From: JBFHDX01 sp041584475
Lineage (GTDB): Bacteria > Pseudomonadota > Alphaproteobacteria > UBA8366 > JADFVY01
Direction: 5' to 3'
Length of the DNA: 6,228 nt
Assembly (NCBI GenBank): GCA_041584475.1
Contig: JBFHDX010000165.1
Span: 1 to 6,228 of the forward strand
Shown here: piece after piece, positions 1 through 5,119 of the stretch
Numbering within the stretch: the stretch's first letter is position 1
Layout of the letters: each line of letters opens with the position of its first letter
The notes under the pieces: model-generated
The model's database searches: none
What the model was told of the DNA's origin: nothing
The model's input: the letters and a program-made list of their open reading frames with translations, nothing else
Position numbers and translations under genes: made by a program

Positions 1-930
1 CAGCCGCCCCGGGATGTGGGCGTGCTCCTCGTCGACGACGATGGCGATGCGGCGGCCGTCGACGAGCTGCTCGAGCGGCATCACCGTGTGCGTCGGCTCG
101 GGGATCGGCGGGTGATAGTCGTACTCCCCGACCGTCTTCGGGTTGCGGATGTCGGAGACGTCGATGACGCGAAGGCCGGCGTGCCAGCACGACGCCCACA
201 GCTCGTCGCCGACGCGCATCGCGTGGTGCAGGCGGTTGCGGTAGCCTTGCCAGGCCGGCTGCTCGCCGCCGGCCAGATGCTGGCCCGGCATCCACCAGCG
301 CGACACCTCCTTCGGGTCCGTCGGGTCGGCGTAGTCGTAGATGACGAGGATGTTGCCGACATAGCCCTCCATCTCGGTCGAGATGTAGGCGTATTTCTCG
401 TCGACGTCGAAGCGGTGCACGCCGAAGCCGTGCGTCTTCTTGTGGCACAGCCGCTTCGGCTCGGCCCGGTCGGAGATGTCGTAGATGCAGAAGCCGCCGT
501 CCTCGTAGCCGCGTTCGCGCGCCTCGTCGAGGGCGGCGATGTCGGAGCCCTTGACGCCGCCGATCTCGGCCGCCAGCTCGTCGTCGTTCGGCGCCCGCCC
601 GAGGCTCGCCTCGAGCTTCTTGCGCGCCGCCGGCAGCGCGTCGCCCTTGCGCAGGAAATGGCGGTTGAACTGCTCGTAGTTGGTGAACATCAGGTCGCCG
701 ACGACGCGCACCTTGTGGGTGTGCGAGTACGGGTCCGGCAGCGTGATCTGCGAGACCAGCTTCGGCGCGGCCGGGTCGGAGACGTCGAGGATGCTGGTGC
801 CGTGCGGCGGCTCCATGTGCCCGACATAGACGTATTTGCCGTCGACGACGACCTGGCCGCCGCCGGGAATGTCGATGTGTCCGAGGCGGTGCACGTTGTG
901 CGCCAGCCTGCTCTTGTCGATGTTCTGCAT
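1..930 (-). CDS. LVIVD-repeat beta-propeller-like protein, 3' end cut by window
   Basis: The frame opens with ATG at 930 and runs without a stop to base 1, giving 310 visible residues; the C-terminus is outside the window. An AGAGGA ribosome-binding site (941-946) lies 10 nt before the ATG and supports this start. Repeated blade-like motifs are visible: SILDVSDP (46-53), FCIYDISDRAEP (147-158), NILVIYDYADP (193-203) and LRVIDVSDIRNP (253-264). These match the LVIVD repeat (COG5276 type), which is expected to form a beta-propeller related in style to selenium-binding or surface repeat proteins. Histidines cluster in SHTHKVRV (69-76), KTHGFGVHRFD (165-175) and RLHHAMR (233-239), which could bind metal; that is inference. 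There is no signal peptide, so it looks cytoplasmic. Residues about 86-145 are a charged, probably helical insert between blades, described under findings. Family assignment is fairly secure; the biochemical function is unknown. It is divergent from the ModA-like gene. Confidence 0.85.
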   Translation of the reverse strand, partial: MQNIDKSRLAHNVHRLGHIDIPGGGQVVVDGKYVYVGHMEPPHGTSILDVSDPAAPKLVSQITLPDPYSHTHKVRVVGDLMFTNYEQFNRHFLRKGDALPAARKKLEASLGRAPNDDELAAEIGGVKGSDIAALDEARERGYEDGGFCIYDISDRAEPKRLCHKKTHGFGVHRFDVDEKYAYISTEMEGYVGNILVIYDYADPTDPKEVSRWWMPGQHLAGGEQPAWQGYRNRLHHAMRVGDELWASCWHAGLRVIDVSDIRNPKTVGEYDYHPPIPEPTHTVMPLEQLVDGRRIAIVVDEEHAHIPGRL

Positions 931-963
931 CAGCTTCGCATCCTCTGCCTTTTGTGCCAATGG

Positions 964-984
964 CCGCGGCGGTCGCCGCCGCGG
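964..984. repeat. Perfect inverted repeat in the divergent intergenic region
   Basis: CCGCGGCGG (964-972) and CCGCCGCGG (976-984) are exact reverse complements separated by TCG. The repeat lies between the divergent LVIVD gene (start 930) and ModA-like gene (start 1053). It could be an operator for a dimeric regulator, or a 9-bp-stem hairpin in the leader of the LVIVD transcript about 33 nt before its ATG. No T-tract follows on either strand, so it is not a normal terminator. In GC-rich DNA short GC palindromes also arise by chance. Confidence 0.5.
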
Positions 985-1009
985 AGCCTGTCTTCGTCTG
1001 CGCCGGCGC

Positions 1010-1017
1010 TGTATAGT
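1010..1017. promoter_or_regulatory. Weak bidirectional -10-like element
   Basis: The short A/T island TGTATAGT reads as TATAGT on the plus strand (1012-1017) and TATACA on the minus strand (1015-1010). It is the only -10-like sequence in the 122-bp divergent gap. For the plus-strand gene the best -35 candidate, CTGTCT at 988-993 with an 18-bp spacer, matches only 3 of 6 consensus bases. No good -35 is seen for the minus strand. This is the most likely place for promoter function, but support is weak. Confidence 0.25.
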
Positions 1018-1052
1018 CCGCGGCGACACGACGCCCACGCGGAGCCAACGCC

Positions 1053-1757
1053 ATGCCGCCAGCCGCCGCAGCGATCCGAATCCTCAGTGCCGGAGCCCCG
1101 AAGCTCGGCGTCCGCCGCTGTGCCGACGAATTCGAACGCGCGAACGACGCGACCGTCGCCACCGAGTTCGCCACCGCCCCGGTGCTGCGCGAGCGCGTCG
1201 AAGCCGGCACCGCAGCGGCCGATATCGTCGTCGCGCCGGTGCCCGACCTGGAGCGTTTCGCCGCGGCCGGCCACGTCGTCGCCGGCAGCGCGGTCGAGAT
1301 CGGCTCGGTCAGGGCGGGCGTCGCCGTGCGCACCGGCGCGTCGCTGCCGGACATGTCCAGCGCGGCGGCCTTCGAGCAGGCGCTGCTGGCGGCGGACGGG
1401 ATCGTCTACAACGAAGCCTCGAGCGGCCGCTATATCGCCGAGCTGCTGCAGCGGCTCGGGCTTGCCGATGCGCTCGCCGCGAAGACCGTGCGGGTGCCGA
1501 CGGGCGCGGCGGCGATGCAGCATCTCGCGGCGAGCCGCGGCACCGTCATCGGCTTCGGCCAGATCCCCGAGATCCGGCGCTTCGCGGACGAGGGCGTGAC
1601 CCTCGTCGGGCCGCTGCCCGAACCGCTCGGCAAGACGACGACCTATGCCGCGGGGCTGCTCAGCGGCGCGCGGCAGGCCGACGCGGCGCGCGCGCTGCTC
1701 GCCTTCCTCGCCGCGCCCGACGCGCAGGCCTTGCGGCGTGCGGCGGGACTCGAATAG
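1053..1757 (+). CDS. ModA-like (type 2) solute-binding domain protein without a signal peptide
   Basis: This encodes 234 residues ending in TAG. GGAG at 1041-1044 is 8 nt before the ATG, and an in-frame TAG at 1014 with no other start codon between fixes the start. The N-terminal strand IRILSAGAPK (8-17) followed by helix GVRRCADEFERA (19-30), then AADIVVAPVPDLERFAAAG (55-73), VYNEASSGRYIAELLQRLG (118-136) and the C-terminal AAGLLSGARQADAARALLAFL (starting at 199) followed by AQALRRAAGLE (224-234) follow the order seen in ModA-type molybdate-binding and related substrate-binding proteins. The usual hydrophobic leader or lipoprotein Cys is missing, so it probably stays in the cytoplasm. No ModB or ModC gene is nearby. 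It may bind a small oxyanion or organic acid as a sensor or carrier; the ligand is unknown. It converges on tctA with 16 bp between the genes. Confidence 0.8.
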   Translation: MPPAAAAIRILSAGAPKLGVRRCADEFERANDATVATEFATAPVLRERVEAGTAAADIVVAPVPDLERFAAAGHVVAGSAVEIGSVRAGVAVRTGASLPDMSSAAAFEQALLAADGIVYNEASSGRYIAELLQRLGLADALAAKTVRVPTGAAAMQHLAASRGTVIGFGQIPEIRRFADEGVTLVGPLPEPLGKTTTYAAGLLSGARQADAARALLAFLAAPDAQALRRAAGLE

Positions 1758-1773
1758 CGCGGCTTTGCCGGGT

Positions 1774-3288
1774 TCAGCCAATTGTCGCCCTCTCCTTGCG
1801 TTTGCGCCGTTCCATGTAGAGCGAGACGCCGATCGACAGGAACAGGGCCACCCAGAGGACGTTGCCGACGGTCGACGAGAACAGCACCATGATGTCGCCC
1901 TGCGAGATGCGGAGCGCGCGCAGGAAGTAGTTCTCGAGCATCGGGCCGAGGATGACGCCGATGAGGATCGCCGCGACGTGATAGCCGGTCTTGCGCGCGA
2001 CGTAGCCGATCACGCCGAAGGCGAGCGCCAGGTACATGTCGAACAGATAATCGCGCGATACGAAGGCGCCGACCAGCGTGAACGAGATGATGATCGGCGT
2101 CATGTAGACGGTCGAGACCACGGTGACCCGCGACATGTAGCGCGCCAGCGGCAGGATCGTCAGGATCATGATCGCGTAGGTCACCGCCATCGCGGTGAAC
2201 GGCCCGTAGGCCAGGTTCGGCTGCGTCAGGAACAGGTCGGGGCCGATCGTCACGCCGTGATACTGCAGCACGACCAGCATGATCGCCGCCGTGGCGCCGC
2301 CCGGGATGCCGATCACCAGCAGCGGCACCAGCGTGCCCGAGGTGACGCCGTTGTTCGCCGATTCCGGCGCGACCAGCCCCTCGACGTGCCCGGTCCCGTA
2401 CAGCTCGGGCGTGCGCGAGAAGGTTCGCGACTGCTGGTAGGCGACGAAGGCGGCGATGCCCGCGCCGGCACCGGGCACGACGCCGATGATCAGCCCGATG
2501 ATGCTGGTCCAGGTGATGTGCCACCATTTCGAGGCGGCGATGCGCACGCCCTCCCAGGTCTCGGCCCAGCCTGCCTCGGCCATCATCTTCTGACCCTCCT
2601 CGGAGAGGATCGAGCGCTGCTCGACGACGATGAACGCCTCGGAGATGGCGAACAGCCCGACCAGCGCCGGGATCAGCGGCACGCCGTCATACAGTTCGAG
2701 GAAGCCCATGGTGCCGCGCGGCGTGGCGTAGACCACGTCGGCGCCGATGAAGCCGATCATCAGCCCGAAGAAGCCGGCGATCAGCCCCTTCAGCGTGTCG
2801 CGCGCGGCGATCGAGGCGATCAGCGAGATGCCGAACAGCATGACGACGATCATCTCGACGCTGTGCAGGTAGTAGGCGACCTGCGACAGCCACGGCATCG
2901 CCAGCAGCGCGATGATCGTCGTCAGCAGCCCGCCGAACACCGACGAGACGAAGGAGATGGCGAGCGCCTGGTGGCCGCGACCGGCCTTGGTCATCGGGTA
3001 GCCGTCGAGCGGCGTCGCCGCGGCGCCGGCGGTGCCCGGGATGTTGACCAGGATCGCCGGGATCCCCGCGCCCATGCGCGACGAGGCATACAGCGCGACC
3101 ATGAACACGAGCCCCGATTCCGGGTCCATCGCCAGGGTCAGCGGCAGCAGGATGATGATCGTGTTCGCGGCGCTGAAGCCCGGGACCGCGCCGACGACCA
3201 GCCCGAGCAGGATCGCCGGCAGGATCAGCCACCAGTAGGTGAAGGTGTGCGCGAAGAGCTCGAGAAACAGGCCGGGGTCGAACTCCAT
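1774..3288 (-). CDS. tctA: TTT transporter large membrane subunit TctA
   Basis: This 504-residue protein has the full usual length of TctA. It forms the main transport channel of a tripartite tricarboxylate transporter, a secondary uptake system driven by an ion gradient and fed by a periplasmic binding protein. It is very hydrophobic, with about ten to twelve predicted membrane segments. Both family signatures of the internally repeated fold are present: GAVPGFSAANTIIILLPL (33-50) with GIPAILVNIPGTAGAAATPL (starting at 75) and DGYPM (95-99) in the first half; GVVPGAGAGIAAFVAYQ (269-285) with GLVAPESANNGVTSGTLVP (304-322) and GIPGGATAAIML (327-338) in the second. The tail YMERRKRKER (491-500) is basic and fits a cytoplasmic end. 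The ATG follows the tctB stop after one base, so translation is probably coupled to tctB; the ribosome-binding site is weak (GCAGG within tctB). It is the last gene of the operon. Confidence 0.96.
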   Translation of the reverse strand: MEFDPGLFLELFAHTFTYWWLILPAILLGLVVGAVPGFSAANTIIILLPLTLAMDPESGLVFMVALYASSRMGAGIPAILVNIPGTAGAAATPLDGYPMTKAGRGHQALAISFVSSVFGGLLTTIIALLAMPWLSQVAYYLHSVEMIVVMLFGISLIASIAARDTLKGLIAGFFGLMIGFIGADVVYATPRGTMGFLELYDGVPLIPALVGLFAISEAFIVVEQRSILSEEGQKMMAEAGWAETWEGVRIAASKWWHITWTSIIGLIIGVVPGAGAGIAAFVAYQQSRTFSRTPELYGTGHVEGLVAPESANNGVTSGTLVPLLVIGIPGGATAAIMLVVLQYHGVTIGPDLFLTQPNLAYGPFTAMAVTYAIMILTILPLARYMSRVTVVSTVYMTPIIISFTLVGAFVSRDYLFDMYLALAFGVIGYVARKTGYHVAAILIGVILGPMLENYFLRALRISQGDIMVLFSSTVGNVLWVALFLSIGVSLYMERRKRKERATIG

Positions 3289-3289
3289 C

Positions 3290-3802
3290 TCACATGACCT
3301 GCTTCATGAGGAGCTCGAACGGACCGACCGGGAAGCGGGTCTGGAAGGCGACGACGAACAGCAGCCAGCCGCCGATCGCGATGGAGACGGCGAGCGCCAG
3401 GACGAGCTTAATTTTGCGCCCGCCCGACAGCAGCAGCATCGCCAGCGCCAGGAACGCCATCGTCGTCAGCGTGAAGCCGCCCCACTCGATGACGACGATG
3501 AAGGCGAGCGTCAGCGCCAGCAGCGCGAAGCGCCGGCCGATGAAATGGCGGTCCTCGAGCAGCTGCCCCATGCCGAGGCCGGCACGCCGGCGCACGACCG
3601 AGAGCAGCGAGCGGACGACGAAGACCGCCGAGAGCACGATCAGGATCGTGCCGACGAAGAAGGCGCTGACCTGGGCGGTCCACGGCGAATCGATGATCGA
3701 GGAGAAGTAGTAGATCGTGAACAGGATGCCGGCGACCGGGATCACCAGTTCGCCGCCGATTTGCTTGCGCTCCTTCGGTGGAGCAGCCGGATCCGTGTCC
3801 AT
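3290..3802 (-). CDS. tctB: TTT transporter small membrane subunit TctB
   Basis: This encodes 170 residues, a normal length for TctB, the small and poorly conserved membrane partner of TctA. A short polar N-terminus (1-18) is followed by hydrophobic segments at about 19-37, 44-67, 92-108, 110-127 and 131-154, with a basic cytoplasmic-type loop VVRRRAG (69-75). I chose the ATG at 3802 over the GTG at 3838. The ATG has an AGGG ribosome-binding site 6 nt upstream, whereas the GTG lies inside a 16-bp palindrome, has no ribosome-binding site, and adds 12 polar residues (AGRPQCESGCD after the start) that do not look like TctB. It ends with ATGTGA, one base before the tctA start. Identity rests on topology, size and position between tctC and tctA. 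Confidence 0.9.
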   Translation of the reverse strand: MDTDPAAPPKERKQIGGELVIPVAGILFTIYYFSSIIDSPWTAQVSAFFVGTILIVLSAVFVVRSLLSVVRRRAGLGMGQLLEDRHFIGRRFALLALTLAFIVVIEWGGFTLTTMAFLALAMLLLSGGRKIKLVLALAVSIAIGGWLLFVVAFQTRFPVGPFELLMKQVM

Positions 3803-3807
3803 GTCGC

Positions 3808-3812
3808 ACCCT
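3808..3812 (-). promoter_or_regulatory. Ribosome-binding site deciding the tctB start
   Basis: On the minus strand AGGGT stands 5 nt before the ATG at 3802. Nothing comparable precedes the upstream GTG at 3838. It supports the shorter 170-residue TctB. Confidence 0.6.
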
Positions 3813-3822
3813 GATTCGCACT

Positions 3823-3838
3823 GTGGCCGGCCGGCCAC
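3823..3838. repeat. 16-bp perfect palindrome upstream of tctB
   Basis: GTGGCCGGCCGGCCAC is identical to its reverse complement. It ends 20 bp upstream of the tctB ATG and covers the alternative GTG start. In the transcript it could fold only into a tight self-complementary structure; as DNA it could bind a dimeric regulator. The repeated GGCC units also make a chance origin possible in such GC-rich sequence. Confidence 0.5.
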
Positions 3839-3873
3839 GGCATTACGACGGAGACGTCGCGGTCGGGAATCGC

Positions 3874-3905
3874 CGCCAGCCGGGCGGTCCGCCGCCCGGC
3901 TGGCG
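3874..3905 (-). promoter_or_regulatory. Strong intercistronic hairpin between tctC and tctB
   Basis: CGCCAGCCGGGCGG (3874-3887) and CCGCCCGGCTGGCG (3892-3905) form a perfect 14-bp GC-rich stem with a 4-nt loop (CGGA in the minus-strand RNA). It begins 22 nt after the tctC stop. No T-tract follows in the direction of transcription, so it is not a canonical intrinsic terminator. In binding-protein operons such a hairpin typically protects the upstream mRNA from 3' decay or causes partial termination, giving more binding protein than membrane subunits. The structure is seen directly; the role is inferred. Confidence 0.75.
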
Positions 3906-3927
3906 CGTCGTCACGCGGTCGGCACGC

Positions 3928-4941
3928 TCATCCCTTGCCGGTCAGGTACTGCTTGTATTCCTCGCCGATCGCCATGATTTCCTTGACCTGCTTGGCGCAG
4001 TCCTCCGGCGAGCCGTACTTGATGAACTCCCACGGCGCCTTGGTCTTCTCGATCTCGACCTTGTATTCGGGATCGCCGTAGACCTTCTTCAGCGAGTCGG
4101 TGAGGACCTGGTACCGGTTGGGATATTTCTCGACCGCCTCGCGCTTGATGGCGAAGGCCCGCGCACCGGCGATCAGCGACGGCAGGTCGGTGCCGAAATG
4201 GGCGTTGATCGTCGGCGCGTTGTCGCTGCGGTCCGGAATCGGGTTGTCGTGCGTGAGCATGAGCACGACCTTGAAGGAATCGCCGCGGCTGACGACGCCG
4301 CCCGACGGCAGTGCGCCGAGATCGGCCTCCTTGGTCGCCACGCCGGCCAGCGTGTTGCGCCCGCCGCTCAACGGAATCAGGTTGAACTTCGCGCCGGTAT
4401 GTCTCGCCAGCGCCAGCGCGCCGAGCGATGCCGGATGCGCGAGCCGGCTCACCGCGACGTTCAGCGTCCGCTTCTTGCCCTCGGCGACGACGTCGTCGAT
4501 CGTCTGCAGCGGGCTGTCGCGGCTGACGAAGAGGATACCGGGATCCTGGTCGACCTGGGCGAAATAGAAATAGTCGTCGAGGCTGAAGGTCGGCGGCTTG
4601 ACGACCCAGTTGAGCACTTCCGGCCCCATGTTGCCGAACAGCAGGTTGTAGCAGTCGGCTTCGGCGAGCCCCATGTACTTCTCATAGCCGACGCGGCCGG
4701 CGCCGCCCGGATAGTACGCGTTCTCGAAATTCACGCCGAGATACTTCTTCCACACCGTGGTGAAGGCGCGCAGGTTGCGGTCGGCGCCGCCGCCTTCGCG
4801 CGTCGGCACGTAGACGCTCAGATTGCGCTCGGGAAAGCCGGCGCCGAGCGCCGAATTGAAGGGCAGGGTCGCGGCAAGGCCCGCCGCCGCCGTGCCCTGC
4901 AGGAACGCGCGACGGCTCGCGTCCGGTCCGAACTTCTTCAT
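3928..4941 (-). CDS. tctC: TTT periplasmic substrate-binding protein TctC (Bug family), Tat-exported
   Basis: This encodes 337 residues. The start at 4941 is set by a strong GGGAGGA site 7 nt upstream; the longer start at 4971 would place ten polar residues before the leader. The N-terminus has a twin-arginine signal: DASRRAFLQG (8-17), then a hydrophobic stretch to about residue 30, with likely cleavage near 33-34 (SALGAG, 30-35). The mature protein begins FPERNLSVYVPTREGGGADR (36-55), matching the Bug-family pattern of strand followed by a glycine-rich carboxylate-binding loop, and YYPGGAGRVGYEKY (76-89) corresponds to the usual asparagine-arginine-proline-glycine loop. LIPLSGGRNTLAGVATKEAD (188-207) is the second-domain loop. 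These proteins bind carboxylates in the periplasm and deliver them to TctAB. The loops differ from the common Bug sequences (GGGADR and YYPGGAG), so the ligand may not be citrate. It is the first tct gene, with its own promoter. Confidence 0.92.
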   Translation of the reverse strand: MKKFGPDASRRAFLQGTAAAGLAATLPFNSALGAGFPERNLSVYVPTREGGGADRNLRAFTTVWKKYLGVNFENAYYPGGAGRVGYEKYMGLAEADCYNLLFGNMGPEVLNWVVKPPTFSLDDYFYFAQVDQDPGILFVSRDSPLQTIDDVVAEGKKRTLNVAVSRLAHPASLGALALARHTGAKFNLIPLSGGRNTLAGVATKEADLGALPSGGVVSRGDSFKVVLMLTHDNPIPDRSDNAPTINAHFGTDLPSLIAGARAFAIKREAVEKYPNRYQVLTDSLKKVYGDPEYKVEIEKTKAPWEFIKYGSPEDCAKQVKEIMAIGEEYKQYLTGKG

Positions 4942-4948
4942 AAGTGTT

Positions 4949-4955
4949 TCCTCCC
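4949..4955 (-). promoter_or_regulatory. Strong ribosome-binding site of tctC
   Basis: GGGAGGA on the minus strand, 7 nt before the ATG at 4941, is close to the ideal anti-16S complement and the best ribosome-binding site in the window. It decides the tctC start in favour of the Tat leader beginning MKKFG, and fits high expression of the binding protein. Confidence 0.8.
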
Positions 4956-5027
4956 GTTTCACTTCCGGCACCGCCGTGCATTTCGTGTCGTCACGGATCT
5001 GTTCGGCGCCATCTGTCGGAACGCCAA

Positions 5028-5057
5028 AGTATCGGCTGAGCGGCCGAACTCTGTCAA
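5028..5057 (-). promoter_or_regulatory. Sigma-70-type promoter for tctC (tctCBA)
   Basis: On the minus strand a perfect TTGACA -35 box (5057-5052) is followed by an 18-bp spacer and a GATACT -10 box (5033-5028), which matches TATAAT at 4 of 6 positions. Transcription would start near 5021, giving a leader of about 80 nt before tctC. In this GC-rich region a perfect -35 box at the right distance is a strong signal. It means tctCBA can be expressed independently of the upstream CoA-transferase gene. Confidence 0.7.
5032..5047. promoter_or_regulatory. Inverted repeat between -35 and -10, possible operator
   Basis: TCGGC (5032-5036) and GCCGA (5043-5047) are inverted copies with 6 bp between them, about one helical turn centre to centre. 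They fill the spacer of the tctC promoter and just touch the -10 box. A repressor bound here would block RNA polymerase. Only five bases per arm, so the assignment is tentative. Confidence 0.35.
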
Positions 5058-5064
5058 CGCGGCG

Positions 5065-5080
5065 TTATTTTTGAATTGGT
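5065..5080 (-). promoter_or_regulatory. A/T-rich UP-element-like tract
   Basis: Sixteen bases (5065-5080; minus strand ACCAATTCAAAAATAA) are almost all A/T, in sharp contrast to the surrounding GC-rich DNA. They lie just upstream of the -35 box, roughly -44 to -59 from the predicted start, where the alpha-subunit C-terminal domain of RNA polymerase contacts UP elements. Confidence 0.4.
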
Positions 5081-5119
5081 TGCGGCTTCTTTCGCCGGCC
5101 CGGCGCCGTGGCCGGACGC

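Noticed and set aside
945..960. Sigma-54-like TGGCAC sequence on the minus strand before the LVIVD gene
   Set aside because: The GG and following GC are spaced 8 rather than 10 bases apart and the -12 TTGC element is missing; it is also too close to the start codon.
1758..1773. Bidirectional terminator between the converging ModA-like and tctA genes
   Set aside because: Only a 4-bp CGGC/GCCG stem (1760-1770) is present in the 16-bp gap, with no T-tract on either strand. Termination must occur inside the opposite gene or by Rho.
1645..3297. 550-codon plus-strand open frame opposite tctA, and similar long frames at 16-1599, 836-1819 and 3778-5385
   Set aside because: Their translations are rich in Arg, Asp, Ala and Gly with no domain pattern, as expected for frames antisense to or out of phase with GC-rich genes. 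The opposite strand encodes clear TctA, TctB, TctC, LVIVD and CoA-transferase families.
3290..3838. Longer TctB beginning at the GTG at 3838
   Set aside because: No ribosome-binding site precedes the GTG and it lies within a perfect palindrome; the ATG at 3802 has a suitable site and gives a normal TctB N-terminus.
3928..4971. Longer TctC beginning at 4971
   Set aside because: It would put ten polar residues in front of the Tat leader and the strong GGGAGGA site inside the coding sequence.
5095..5115. Terminator after the CoA-transferase gene
   Set aside because: CCGGCC/GGCCGG gives only a 6-bp stem with a 9-nt loop and is followed by purines rather than a T-tract; not convincing in GC-rich DNA.
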